Shown here one piece after another: positions 1 through 8,837 of a DNA stretch of 60,504 bases. The first letter of the stretch is position 1. The number at the start of each line of letters is the position of its first letter. Made by a program: the position numbers and the translations under genes. The stretch covers positions 78,570 to 139,073 of the forward strand of contig JACPAN010000003.1 in NCBI GenBank assembly GCA_016180815.1, read 5' to 3'. Source of the DNA: Elusimicrobiota bacterium. GTDB lineage: Bacteria > Elusimicrobiota > Elusimicrobia > JACQPE01. A model generated the notes under the pieces. It was given only the letters and a program-made list of their open reading frames with translations, was not told the origin of the DNA and did no database searches.

Positions 1-125
1 TGGACACCAGCCTCATCCGCCACGCGTCCGGCCAGGGTGTTTAAAAATAAAGCTCCAATAAAAGCCGTCAGCGCGATCAGCAATTCCGTCGCCCGGCTTA
101 GGGGGTGTTCCGGAAAATTTTGCAT
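1..125 (-). CDS. partial membrane protein, N-terminus only
   Basis: The first 41 codons of a minus-strand gene run off the left edge of the window. After about 11 polar residues there is a hydrophobic stretch (LLIALTAFIGALFL) that could be a membrane segment, then NTLAGRVADEAGV. An in-frame ATG at 137 would add four residues; neither start has a clear Shine-Dalgarno. It lies 59 bases downstream of the HExxH gene on the same strand and could be co-transcribed with it. Too little is present to name a family. Confidence 0.45.
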   Translation of the reverse strand, partial: MQNFPEHPLSRATELLIALTAFIGALFLNTLAGRVADEAGV

Positions 126-183
126 CCGCAGAGGCATAAGCGTTATATCTTACAACTGATCCGCCCGCCGGAAAGAAGCGAAT

Positions 184-1059
184 TTAGAAATCCGAGCCGT
201 AGGCCAGCATCGGCTCTGCGGACACGGAGGGCTGCCTTGAAAGAAAAGAGCAGGCTTCGACGAATTCCTGGCACCAGGCGTCTTGCGCTTGGCGCCATTC
301 ATTCCGGTGAAAGGCCAGGGCGGCCCTGGCCTTTCGCCTGGTCGAACCTCTTGTTAATTCGGCCAAGGAAGGCAGATGCAGATAAAACGGCGAGTGTTCC
401 ACGAATTCGCTCAAGCCTGCGGCGCCCTCCTCCTGCCAGCGGTTCCAAAGCTGAGTTTTGATATGCCCGACAAGTTCACTGCGATAACGGAAGGCATCCG
501 GATAAAAACGGTGGACTTCGTCAAAAGCCGCGACTTCCGCCAAAAATCCGCTGATTTCGCCCTCTTTGGTCGGTTTTAATCCAGGGTACAGCCGGTCGTT
601 GATGGCATGCCGGAGTTCATGGGCCAGGACCGGCGCAAAATGGGCGGCCAGGTAGCGCAACGCTTTCTTGCGCGGAGCGCCTTGTTTCAAGAGCTCGCCA
701 TACAGCGCTTCCAGGCGGGTTTGATTGATGACGATATGCCCATGCCCGTAAACGGCGTCGGAATATGGGGAGATCAGGCAGGGTGAATCGGCGCTGATGG
801 AAACCTCGATGGCCGACATTTCACGGCATTCGGCATCAAGCGAGGGGAGGCGGCAAAGGATTTTTTTAAGCTGGCGAAGAATGGTGCCGTTGGCATACGT
901 GTCGCCGGGCACGGATGCAACATGCCGGGGCGCCGGGGAGAATCCGGCGATTTGCATGGCGCTGCTGTGGCGGTGCATGTCGGCAGGCGTCTGATTGCGG
1001 TTGAAAACCAGAAAAGCAAGGCTTGCCGCAAGGCTGATCAGAAGGCCTGTTTTTTTCAT
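184..1059 (-). CDS. secreted protein with HExxH metallopeptidase-like motif
   Basis: 291 residues. An N-terminal hydrophobic segment (about residues 5-20, after MKK) looks like a signal peptide or anchor. Residues 147-151 read HELRH inside an otherwise helical stretch, the HExxH signature of zinc metallopeptidases, and acidic residues about 20-30 further on (EGEISGFLAEVAAF) could supply the third ligand. I do not recognise the family. A -10 box TATCCT sits 7 nt before the ATG, so the gene may be leaderless and the first of its unit. A role in the periplasm is inferred from the signal sequence only. The motif could be fortuitous. Confidence 0.7.
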   Translation of the reverse strand: MKKTGLLISLAASLAFLVFNRNQTPADMHRHSSAMQIAGFSPAPRHVASVPGDTYANGTILRQLKKILCRLPSLDAECREMSAIEVSISADSPCLISPYSDAVYGHGHIVINQTRLEALYGELLKQGAPRKKALRYLAAHFAPVLAHELRHAINDRLYPGLKPTKEGEISGFLAEVAAFDEVHRFYPDAFRYRSELVGHIKTQLWNRWQEEGAAGLSEFVEHSPFYLHLPSLAELTRGSTRRKARAALAFHRNEWRQAQDAWCQEFVEACSFLSRQPSVSAEPMLAYGSDF

Positions 1060-1066
1060 TACTTTA

Positions 1067-1072
1067 AGGATA
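1067..1072 (-). promoter_or_regulatory. -10 box TATCCT, gap 7 nt to ATG
   Basis: TATCCT read on the minus strand ends 7 nt before the ATG at 1059 and has G at the -14 position. There is no convincing -35. Predicts a leaderless or nearly leaderless transcript. Confidence 0.4.
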
Positions 1073-1120
1073 GCTTTTACCCTTAAATTTTCCCTGGGCC
1101 CAAAGGGGCTGTTTTCCGTC

Positions 1121-1132
1121 GGACTTAAGTCC
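1121..1132. repeat. perfect palindrome GGACTTAAGTCC
   Basis: Twelve-base perfect palindrome in the divergent space between the HExxH gene and the GAF-PAS gene. A related 13-base palindrome, GGGACTAAGTCCC, lies at 24216-24228 in another divergent promoter region, and a half-site-like AAAGTCCTA follows here at 1149-1157. Possibly a regulator site or a dispersed short repeat. Confidence 0.45.
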
Positions 1133-1183
1133 CAGATCAGCCTGCCCTAAAGTCCTACCCCGAAGCCGGTCGTTTCGATGGGG

Positions 1184-1189
1184 TATAAT
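1184..1189 (+). promoter_or_regulatory. -10 box TATAAT, gap 7 nt to ATG
   Basis: A perfect Pribnow box preceded by GGG ends 7 nt before the ATG at 1197, so transcription would start at or next to the start codon. No -35 hexamer is visible 16-18 nt upstream. Confidence 0.65.
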
Positions 1190-1196
1190 AACGGTG

Positions 1197-2066
1197 ATGT
1201 TAGGACTTTTTCATTACCGGATTCTCTGCGATGTTTTGAGCAATGTGCACCTGCTGCGGGATCGCCAGGCCGTAGCGGATTTCGTGCTGATGAAGGTCGC
1301 GCAGGCGCTTAATGCCGAGGGCGGAACGATTTTTTTGATGAATGAGGGGGGTTTATTGACGCCATCGGCCGCCTATGGAGCCCCCTTGGAAACGCTCAAA
1401 TCCATCACTTTTCCCGTGGGGCAGGGTTTGGTGGGGTGGGTGGTTCGATTCAAAGAGCCTCTCAAAGTGGATGATGTCAAAAGCGACGCCCGTTTTTCCG
1501 GCGCAGCGGACAGGAGGACCAATTTTGATACGCGTTCGGTGGTGGCCGCCCCCATTTTATTCGGCGAGAAAGTGGAAGGCGCCATCGAATTTTTAAACAA
1601 AAAGGACGGCCGTTTTACGGACGCCGATCTTGAGTTGATTTCCATCCTGGGCCGTGAAATCGGCTCGGCGTTCGAAAAAGCCGCGTTGGAAGAAAACGTT
1701 CGCAGAAATACCGCTCTTGAGTGGGCCGTGAATAATTTTCATGCAGGCGTGATCGTGGCCGATCCCAATAACATGATTTTAACGGCCAATGCCCGGGCTA
1801 GGGAGATTTTAAACACCGAATCCTTTCAACTGGCGGCCGGGGGCCGTCTCGATGAGTTGGCGAATAGTTGGCCGGAATTGGCCCATTCGATCAATCAAGT
1901 GATCGAGACCACTCTGCCCATCGCCCGGCAGGAAACCCAGCGTTACCCGTCTAAAATCGTGGGGTTTTCCTGCGTTCCCGTGACGGATCGAGAGGGCACG
2001 CTCGCCGGCGCCGCTCTTTTATTGCAGGATATTACCCCGGCAGCGGCCCGCTCAGCGTCGAATTAG
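1197..2066 (+). CDS. GAF-PAS sensory protein without output domain
   Basis: 289 residues. The N-terminal two thirds is a GAF domain: a helix, then AEGGTIFLMNEGG, the VGQGLVGWVV loop, RSVVAAPILF and GAIEFLNKK. It is followed by a helical linker and a PAS-like domain containing AGVIVADPNNMILTANARA. No kinase, cyclase, GGDEF or HTH region follows, so it is a stand-alone sensor or adaptor, probably cytoplasmic. A GTG at 1194 is also possible, but ATG 1197 is chosen because the TATAAT at 1184-1189 places the transcript start there. It is divergent from the HExxH gene. The ligand is unknown. Confidence 0.85.
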   Translation: MLGLFHYRILCDVLSNVHLLRDRQAVADFVLMKVAQALNAEGGTIFLMNEGGLLTPSAAYGAPLETLKSITFPVGQGLVGWVVRFKEPLKVDDVKSDARFSGAADRRTNFDTRSVVAAPILFGEKVEGAIEFLNKKDGRFTDADLELISILGREIGSAFEKAALEENVRRNTALEWAVNNFHAGVIVADPNNMILTANARAREILNTESFQLAAGGRLDELANSWPELAHSINQVIETTLPIARQETQRYPSKIVGFSCVPVTDREGTLAGAALLLQDITPAAARSASN

Positions 2067-2086
2067 TTTTTTGACCGCCGGCCGCA

Positions 2087-4180
2087 TTAATACGCGTGTT
2101 CAATCTTGGCGTCGGGATAGTAATGGTTCAGGATTTGCGCGGCGGAGATTTTTTCTTTGCCTTGATTGATCATGCCGACTTGACACGCGCCCCGGCCGTG
2201 GCCGTAGCCCCGTCCAATGAACAGAAAGTAGCGTTGTTCTTTGTTGATGCGGATGGGGATCATGGTAAATTGCGCCGAGCGCAGCGCCCCCGGAGCCAGG
2301 GCTTGGCGGATGGCGAAATCTTCATCAATGATGCGGCTTGATTTGTTTCCCGACAGCCGGATTCTTCGGACGCGTCCGTCGAAGCCGCGTTCCTCAATGG
2401 CTACGGATTTGAGGTAGCCGATTTCCGGGTAGGCGTTGCGCGCTTTTTGGGCGAGTTGCTCCATGCTGAGGAAGCGGACCCAGGAAAATCGTGGCGCCGT
2501 TTCAAAGCACCACTGCGCCCCGGTTTTTTGGAAGGGGGCGAATTCGAGGAATTGGGTCAATTGCTGCGGGTTTAACTGAGCCATCGATTGTGCGGCGTCA
2601 AGACCGGGCGCCAAAGAATGGGCGCCCGGCCGCAAGTCCTTTCTGTCGCCGTCGCGCAGCAAGCCCCCGCAGCTGGCGTGGTACCAGATTTGAAAAAAGA
2701 CATCGTCTTTCTTGACGACTTGCCCGAAGGTGGCGCGCACCGCTTCATTGGCGGATTGGGTTTCGCCTAAAAAACCCTTGTACACCTGGCAGTGAACCTG
2801 ATCGCAGGCGTCGAAGGGATGATTTTTCCGGGCATGGTAGCGATCCTGGTCCCGGCGCCAGAGCGCATAGGATCGCGCCAGGATGGCTTGGGCTTTCAAG
2901 GCTTCTTCCGGGCTCGACCCGCCGATTTCATAGGGCAAAACGCCGAATAGGTATTCTTCAAGCCCGATTTCGTTGATCGCGAAGAATCCTTCTTGTCGGG
3001 CGACGATCAAGACATGGCCGCGGACCTGAAGATCGGAGCGGATGGATTCGGTCAGGCCCCATGGCCGGGCTCCTTTGATCAGGAAGCTTCCGCGGGCCGG
3101 GTCATCGGTTTTAAAGAGAACGCTGTTGGCCACTCTAAATTCCTGGTTTCCTTTCAGCAGAGCGATCATGGCCGTAGGCGTGGATAGAAACAGCACGCGC
3201 CAACTTTCATCCGTTTTTCCTTTGGCCAAGTCGCCTTCTTGCGCCAGGGTGACGGAAAATGAGGACCCGGCGATTATGCTGAGTTCGGAAAGCGCCTGCG
3301 GTTCGCCGTTGGCTGTTGCAAAGAGTCCGACGCGCAGGGCCGGGCTTCGTTCGGTCAGGGCGTCTTTGACCAGCCTGGGCCAAGCCGTGGCAAAACCCGT
3401 TTCCCGGTCCGCCAACAACACATCCACGGGTTTTAAGGTGTGGGCGGCGTAGGCTTTGAAAATCTTTTCGTAAGCCGGGTCTTTTTCCGCCGAAAGGTAA
3501 CGCCGGGCGTCAAGATAAGCGCTGTCGATATCCCCATACCCGGCTTGGATATCGGCTAAAAAACGGCGGGCTTCTTGCTGTGTGGGGTCGATGCTCAGGG
3601 CGAGGCGCAGTTTTTCGAGCGCGCAGGGCGCTCTTTTTAAATGCTGGCAATTCATGCCTTCCAAATACCGGGCCGCTCCCAAGGAGACCCGTTCCTGCTC
3701 GGCTAAGTAATCTAAATTGGCATTGGATCCGCCGTAATCTTTGCTGATATGCTGGGTCACGGCCAGCATCAATGTGATGAGCCGAAGCAGCGCTTGTTCC
3801 GAATCATTTTCCGGCGGCGTCAAGAACCCCACGGCCTTGGTCCAAGACTCCTGGGCGAGGGAGAAATTGCCTTGCATCAGATGATTGCGGCCCAGATGGT
3901 AGAGGATGAAGGGGTCGATAGAGCCGGCTTCCGCATTGAGCGCCGTCCAGACGGCGAAGGCTTCCCGGTGTTTTTCTTGAGCCTCCAGGCTTAAAGCCAG
4001 GGAAATCCGGGATTCCTTATCGTTTAAATCCCGCGCCAGAACGTAGCGGAACGCGCTTTCGGCGCGGGCGAATTGGGCCCGGAAAAAATGAACGTTGCCT
4101 TCGTTCTTGGCCCGGGCGGCGTCATCGGCGATTTGCGCGAAGGAGGGAAACGCGGATAAAACAAGGAGAAGCGCGATCAA
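2087..4180 (-). CDS. TPR protein with C-terminal SpoIID/LytB domain
   Basis: 697 residues with a signal peptide (MIALLLVLSAFPSFAQ). Residues 20-250 form TPR-like helical repeats. The C-terminal 300 residues are a SpoIID/LytB domain: GLEEYLFGVLPYEIG (residues 406-420; E418 corresponds to the catalytic Glu of SpoIID), ALKAQAILARSYAL, the CGG segment, and GYGHGRGACQVGM near the end. SpoIID enzymes are lytic transglycosylases acting on denuded glycan strands, so a periplasmic peptidoglycan role is inferred; nothing suggests sporulation. The ATG overlaps the pgi stop by 4 bases, so the two are translationally coupled. Confidence 0.88.
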   Translation of the reverse strand: MIALLLVLSAFPSFAQIADDAARAKNEGNVHFFRAQFARAESAFRYVLARDLNDKESRISLALSLEAQEKHREAFAVWTALNAEAGSIDPFILYHLGRNHLMQGNFSLAQESWTKAVGFLTPPENDSEQALLRLITLMLAVTQHISKDYGGSNANLDYLAEQERVSLGAARYLEGMNCQHLKRAPCALEKLRLALSIDPTQQEARRFLADIQAGYGDIDSAYLDARRYLSAEKDPAYEKIFKAYAAHTLKPVDVLLADRETGFATAWPRLVKDALTERSPALRVGLFATANGEPQALSELSIIAGSSFSVTLAQEGDLAKGKTDESWRVLFLSTPTAMIALLKGNQEFRVANSVLFKTDDPARGSFLIKGARPWGLTESIRSDLQVRGHVLIVARQEGFFAINEIGLEEYLFGVLPYEIGGSSPEEALKAQAILARSYALWRRDQDRYHARKNHPFDACDQVHCQVYKGFLGETQSANEAVRATFGQVVKKDDVFFQIWYHASCGGLLRDGDRKDLRPGAHSLAPGLDAAQSMAQLNPQQLTQFLEFAPFQKTGAQWCFETAPRFSWVRFLSMEQLAQKARNAYPEIGYLKSVAIEERGFDGRVRRIRLSGNKSSRIIDEDFAIRQALAPGALRSAQFTMIPIRINKEQRYFLFIGRGYGHGRGACQVGMINQGKEKISAAQILNHYYPDAKIEHAY

Positions 4181-5385
4181 TGATGTTGAAGAAGCTGCCG
4201 GGTGTATTGTTTTTGGAGTTCGACCATCGGCTGATCGAACGGATTGATGCCGAAGAGCCGGCCCATGGCCACGGTCGCCAGATGGAAAAATTGGACCAAC
4301 TCGCCGTAAGCGGCTTCGTCATGGCGCTTGATGTTGATGCGCAGAACTTTGATTCCGCGCTGCGCAAGCGAGCGCGCCGTGCCTTCGCAGGAGGCGCGGA
4401 AGGCACGCTCGATCGCCGCCAGGCTGTCCGGATCGATCGCCGCGGGAGATTCTTGCCCAACGGATTCATCCGAGCTTAAAATTGTCGCGGCTTTGTCTTT
4501 CGGCCCGTCCAAATAGAGCTGCAGCAGCGAATGTTGGTCCCGCGTTCCGATGAATTTCAGCGGCGCCGGCCCGCGGCCTTTTTTGCCCAGGGATTCGGCC
4601 GCCAGCTGCAGCAGAAGCTCGCCGAATTCCTGCAGGCGGTCATCGTAGAAGAAAAAACCCAGAATTTTTTTACCGGCCTTGACTTCGCGGCCGAGCAGAT
4701 CGGCGTAGCTCAGCGCCCAATCGCAATGTTCGATGGCGGCCGCCGCGCCGCGGCTGATCGAAGGCAAATCAAGGCCCATCAGCCCGGCGGCGACATAGGT
4801 GACGGGAGAAAAGCTTGAAAAGCGCCCGCCGATATCCTCTTGCAAGGGGAGGACGGAAATTCTGTTCCTCGCGGCCCAGCGTTCAAGGGGATTGCCGGCG
4901 CCCGGCGTAGTGGTGACCAGAAACCGCTCTTTCCAGTTTTTGTTATCGATGCCCTGGACCGCCTTGACGGTCAATTGTTTGAGGAGCTCCACCTCCAGGG
5001 TGGAACCGCTTTTTGAAACGATATGAAACAGGGTTTGATCGAGTCGTTCGGTCAGAGCCGGATGTTTTGTCAGGGTCGCCGGATCAATGGTGTCTAAAAC
5101 CCAGATTTCCGGGCGTTTGGCGCGGCCGGAGAAAAAATGAATCAAGGATTTGACCGGCAAGGCGCTGCCTCCGATCCCCAAAATGCAGTAATTGTTAAAA
5201 CCGAGCTTGCGTTTTTTGTTGAGCTCGGACTTTATGGTCTTGATGTCATCGGCATCCGGAGGCTTGAGGAAACCCAGCGGCTGGGACGATTTCTTCCACT
5301 CCCCGACCATTTCAGCCAGGGTTTCGCGCCGGCTCCCTTTGGTCCAGGAGAAAGCAAGGGACGACTCATGATCGGTAGAAATCAT
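4177..5385 (-). CDS. pgi: glucose-6-phosphate isomerase
   Basis: 402 residues, a short bacterial form of phosphoglucose isomerase, interconverting glucose-6-phosphate and fructose-6-phosphate. Sugar-phosphate (SIS) features are visible: CILGIGGSALPVKSL, HIVSKSGSTLEVE and the GGRFSSFSPVTYV signature. The C-terminal lysine-containing segment reads NPFDQPMVELQKQYTRQ. Two adjacent ATGs exist (5388 and 5385). A -10 box TAAAAT ends 8 nt before the second, which I prefer as a leaderless start. Downstream it overlaps the TPR-SpoIID gene by 4 bases. Confidence 0.93.
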   Translation of the reverse strand: MISTDHESSLAFSWTKGSRRETLAEMVGEWKKSSQPLGFLKPPDADDIKTIKSELNKKRKLGFNNYCILGIGGSALPVKSLIHFFSGRAKRPEIWVLDTIDPATLTKHPALTERLDQTLFHIVSKSGSTLEVELLKQLTVKAVQGIDNKNWKERFLVTTTPGAGNPLERWAARNRISVLPLQEDIGGRFSSFSPVTYVAAGLMGLDLPSISRGAAAAIEHCDWALSYADLLGREVKAGKKILGFFFYDDRLQEFGELLLQLAAESLGKKGRGPAPLKFIGTRDQHSLLQLYLDGPKDKAATILSSDESVGQESPAAIDPDSLAAIERAFRASCEGTARSLAQRGIKVLRINIKRHDEAAYGELVQFFHLATVAMGRLFGINPFDQPMVELQKQYTRQLLQHH

Positions 5386-5393
5386 CATCAGGA

Positions 5394-5399
5394 ATTTTA
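5394..5399 (-). promoter_or_regulatory. -10 box TAAAAT for pgi
   Basis: TAAAAT with G at -14 lies 5 nt before the ATG at 5388 and 8 nt before the ATG at 5385. No -35 seen. The spacing favours the second ATG as a leaderless start. Confidence 0.5.
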
Positions 5400-5429
5400 G
5401 CGTTTAATGAAGAGCGGGAGGATGGTTAT

Positions 5430-7520
5430 TTACTCTTTGACGTAGTCCAGGGCTTCGCAGGTGGCGCGGATGAGGCGGCCGTCCAATTTGATGGTGCGCG
5501 GCACCAGCCCCCCTTTGGTTCCCTGCGCCGAATTAAGGCTTAATTCCCGGTAAAAATCCATGAACTCTAGGCGTAGATGCGGTCCTTTTGCGCGCACGGA
5601 GTAGTCGTTCATGATTTTCCAGCGCAAGCGGCTGTGTTTTTCTTTGTTCAGCCACGAGTGGCGGGCGAAAAATTCTTGAAGAGCGGACTCAAATTCAGCT
5701 AAAAATTCCCTGCTTTGGGGTAAATTAGCGGCGACATCCTCGCTGTTTAAGGGCGTCATCATTCCGGGCGGCCAATACAAAACTTTGATCTGCCCGCTGT
5801 CTTTGGGCAGGCTCAGCGCCATTTTAACGCGCAGGGCCTGTTTGTTATTGGCCGCGAATTCGCATCGAAACTGTCCGGCGAATCCATCCTGGGCCGTCGC
5901 GATTTGACGCGTGAAGATTTCCGCGGGCCGGGGTTTGAATTTTTTATCCAGCATCGGCTCAAGAACAGCGATATGGGAGAGAAGCCGCACGCTTTTTTTG
6001 CGGCTTTTGTTCATTTCGAATTTGGCTGAGAAATAGGAAAGCCAGGCTTCCCGGTCTTTGCCTCCTTTGCTTTGGAGTTGGCTCAAGTGCAGCATGATTT
6101 CAGGCTCATGGCTGTCTTGGGCGGTGCGCTCAAGGATTTCAAGCGCTTCCTTCGTGCGGCCCATTTTAAAAAGCACCCAAGCCATGCTGTCTTGATAGGA
6201 CGGATTTTTGGGGTCTGCTTGGACCGCTTTGGCGACCAACCGATGGGCTTCATCCAAGTTTTTGCCCATCTCAGCCCAGGTGAATCCCAGGGCATTCGAA
6301 AAAACCGGGTCATCCGGCATGCGGTAGTAAAGATCGTTTAAGACGCTCTCCATGCACGCGTAATCCTCGAGCTCCCCGCAGATCAAGGCATAGGCATAAG
6401 CCATTTCCTGCCAGTCGGGTTTTTTCTTATAGAGCTCGGCCAGGGTATTCTTGGCTTTGGCGTATTCGCCCAGGTCTTCGTAGCCTAAAGCCAAAAAATA
6501 AGCGATATCGTGATTGTCCGGGAACAGTTTTTGCCGTTCCTCTAAAACGCCGACCGCGGCCCGAAGATTATCCAGATGAAGCAGGTAAAAGCTTTCTTTC
6601 AGCGCGAAGACGGCTTCTCGTCGGGCGATTCCGGGGTGTTCGTGCAGCACGGCCAGCGCCTCATCCCAGGCCTCGGTTTTCTCCAGCATATCGAGCAACA
6701 GGCCCATGGCCTGGATATTATCCGGTTCCTGCTCTAAAACCTCCATCAGACAGCTGCGTTTGCTCTCCTCGTCCTCTTGAACGGCGCAGAGTTTCAGGCG
6801 TAACGGGCTATTTTGCGGGTCTTCGCTCAACGCGCGGTTGAGGTAACCCCAAAGTTCGTCGAGTTTCCCGAATTTTTTATAGGCGTTGATCATGCCGTCG
6901 ACGGTTTCCGCGTCATCGGGGTCCTCTTCAAAGGCCCGGCGGTAGCTGTGCATGGATTCCGGGTTGTTTGATTCCATTTCGTAGTAGCCTTTGATTTTGA
7001 GGAGGTCGGCGTTGGGCGGGGAAACGTTCAGATAGGAGTCAAGGTATTGCAGCGCGTTGCGCCTGTCATCGAGTGAAGCGTAAAGGGAAATCAGGCCCAG
7101 AAGAATGTTGGGGTCCTGGGGTTTGAGCGCTCTGGCTTCCAAGAGAGCCCGCAACGCCTCTTTGGTGCGGCCCATGGCTTGGAGCACCTGGGCTTCAAGA
7201 TAGAGGCTTGAGGCGTCTCTGGGTTTTATTTGCCGGGCGATTTGGGAATAAACCCTGGCGATTTCGATTTGGCGCAAGTCCAGGGCCACTTCCACGATTT
7301 CTTCAAGCAATTCGTAGGCCATGGGATTGGTCTGATAGGCCAGAATGAGCTCGGTCAGGGCTTTTTCGGGCTCGTCGGAGCGCTGATAAAGCATGTATTT
7401 AAGGTAGTGGTGCATGGAAATGCGCGGGAACGGCTCCTCCTCTTGGATGGCAGAGGATGCGACCCAGGCAAACCGGCTGCCGGCGGCAAGGAAAAAGGTG
7501 ATGATCAGTAGTCGACGCAT
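5430..7520 (-). CDS. secreted TPR-repeat protein
   Basis: 696 residues with an N-terminal signal peptide (LLIITFFLAAGSRFAWVASS). Most of residues 30-500 are tandem TPR units with the usual small and aromatic residue pattern (for example SLYLEAQVLQAMGRTKEALR, DNIQAMGLLLDMLEKTEAWD). The C-terminal 200 residues (about 500-696) are mixed alpha/beta without a motif I recognise. TPR proteins of this size usually scaffold envelope complexes; no enzymatic role is visible. It lies 41 bases upstream of pgi on the same strand. No clear promoter box at leaderless spacing is present. Confidence 0.8.
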   Translation of the reverse strand: MRRLLIITFFLAAGSRFAWVASSAIQEEEPFPRISMHHYLKYMLYQRSDEPEKALTELILAYQTNPMAYELLEEIVEVALDLRQIEIARVYSQIARQIKPRDASSLYLEAQVLQAMGRTKEALRALLEARALKPQDPNILLGLISLYASLDDRRNALQYLDSYLNVSPPNADLLKIKGYYEMESNNPESMHSYRRAFEEDPDDAETVDGMINAYKKFGKLDELWGYLNRALSEDPQNSPLRLKLCAVQEDEESKRSCLMEVLEQEPDNIQAMGLLLDMLEKTEAWDEALAVLHEHPGIARREAVFALKESFYLLHLDNLRAAVGVLEERQKLFPDNHDIAYFLALGYEDLGEYAKAKNTLAELYKKKPDWQEMAYAYALICGELEDYACMESVLNDLYYRMPDDPVFSNALGFTWAEMGKNLDEAHRLVAKAVQADPKNPSYQDSMAWVLFKMGRTKEALEILERTAQDSHEPEIMLHLSQLQSKGGKDREAWLSYFSAKFEMNKSRKKSVRLLSHIAVLEPMLDKKFKPRPAEIFTRQIATAQDGFAGQFRCEFAANNKQALRVKMALSLPKDSGQIKVLYWPPGMMTPLNSEDVAANLPQSREFLAEFESALQEFFARHSWLNKEKHSRLRWKIMNDYSVRAKGPHLRLEFMDFYRELSLNSAQGTKGGLVPRTIKLDGRLIRATCEALDYVKE

Positions 7521-7598
7521 GGCTCTTTGATATTTTGACTCAAGAAAAGCATTTTTGCACTAGGGTAATTTTTGCGGCGTCAAACCTGAGGCTGGTTT

Positions 7599-8837
7599 TT
7601 AATTCGCTTGATTGAGCAAGGCCGCCGCCCGCTCGATAATTTGTTGAGCGGTTTCGGCTTTTGAGGCCAGGGGAAGATGGACAGGGGGCCGGTCCGGGGT
7701 CAGGAGCGTGACTTTGTTTGTGTCGACGTCGAACCCGGCGTCAGGCCCTGCGACGTCGTTGGCCACGATTAAATCCAGGCCTTTAGCCTTCATTTTGGCT
7801 TTGGCATTGGTCAATAAATTTTCGGTTTCCGCGGCGAACCCGATGATGATTTTAGGCGATCCCTGTCGCCGTCGACGGAGCCCGGCTTCAAGAAGAATAT
7901 CTGCGGTCGTTTCAAGCTCGATGACGCGCAAACCATGTTCTTTTTTTATTTTTTTTGTTTCTTGGCGTTTCGGTTTGAAATCAGCCACGGCTGCAGCCAT
8001 AATCAGGACATCCGCCCGTTCTAATTCATTAAGCACCGCGTCGGCCATGTCTTGAGCGCTGTTGACGTTGAGGCGCGCGGCTCCTTCCGGCGTGGCCAAG
8101 GCAACCGGCCCGGCGATCAACGTGACCTCGGCCCCCTGGTCCAGGGCCGCTTGGGCCAGGGCGAACCCCTGTTTACCCGAAGACCGGTTGGTCAACACGC
8201 GCGCCGGATCGATGGGCTCCTGGGTCGGGCCTGCGGTAATGAGAAATTTTTTTCCCCGAAGCGGGCCTCGGCGGCTCAAGCAATAACGCAGGCGTCCGAA
8301 AATCCTGCCGGGCTCAGCCATCCGGCCGGTTGCCGTCAGGCCTGAGGCGAGCCGGCCGTCTTCGGGATCAATGAGAATCACGCCGCGTTTTTTAAGAAGC
8401 CGGACATTATCCTGGACGGCGGCATTCATCCACATGCCTGCATCCATGGCCGCGGCCGCGACAATGGGGCATTGCGCCGAGAGCGCGGTCAGGCCGAGCA
8501 AATCATCCGCCAGTCCATGGGCCAGCTTGGCCAACCGGCTCGCTGTGGCCGGGGCAATGATCAAAGCGTCGGCATTTTTGGCCAAACCCACGTGCAGGAC
8601 ATGGGCTTGGGCGCCCCATAAATCCGAATCCGTAAAAACAGGACGGCCGGTGAGCGATTGAAACGTCAGCGCCGTGATGAACTTGGCCGCGGATGAGGTT
8701 AAAATCACGTCCACCGAGGCTCCGGCCTGAGTGAAACGGCTGGCCAAATAGGCGGCTTTATAAGCGGCGATGCTGCCGGTGACGCCTAAGACCAGGCGTT
8801 TATTCTCAAGCGGGGGACAGGAAGCAATCGTGGTCAT
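7599..8837 (-). CDS. coaBC: CoaBC: PPC decarboxylase / PPC synthetase
   Basis: 412 residues. The N-terminal half (about 1-190) is the flavoprotein phosphopantothenoylcysteine decarboxylase: LGVTGSIAAYKAAYLA, IIAPATASRLAKLAHG. The C-terminal half is the synthetase (LITAGPTQEPIDPARVLTN, MAAAVADFKP). Together they convert 4-phosphopantothenate to 4-phosphopantetheine. Two conserved decarboxylase motifs are variant: the usual PxMN..MW reads AAAMDAGMW, and the usual LACG flap reads GRLASGLTATGRMAEP with Ser for Cys. I recall a similar variant in Bacteroidetes Dfp proteins, so it is probably functional. Last gene of panB-panC-coaX-coaBC; overlaps coaX by 4 bases. Confidence 0.94.
   Translation of the reverse strand: MTTIASCPPLENKRLVLGVTGSIAAYKAAYLASRFTQAGASVDVILTSSAAKFITALTFQSLTGRPVFTDSDLWGAQAHVLHVGLAKNADALIIAPATASRLAKLAHGLADDLLGLTALSAQCPIVAAAAMDAGMWMNAAVQDNVRLLKKRGVILIDPEDGRLASGLTATGRMAEPGRIFGRLRYCLSRRGPLRGKKFLITAGPTQEPIDPARVLTNRSSGKQGFALAQAALDQGAEVTLIAGPVALATPEGAARLNVNSAQDMADAVLNELERADVLIMAAAVADFKPKRQETKKIKKEHGLRVIELETTADILLEAGLRRRRQGSPKIIIGFAAETENLLTNAKAKMKAKGLDLIVANDVAGPDAGFDVDTNKVTLLTPDRPPVHLPLASKAETAQQIIERAAALLNQAN

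Noticed and set aside
3042-3452. 136-codon plus-strand open frame inside the TPR-SpoIID gene
   Set aside because: Shadow frame with no conserved features.
7560-7598. AAACC/GGTTT hairpin with T-run on the plus strand
   Set aside because: No plus-strand gene ends there, and on the minus strand it lacks a U-tract; not called a terminator.
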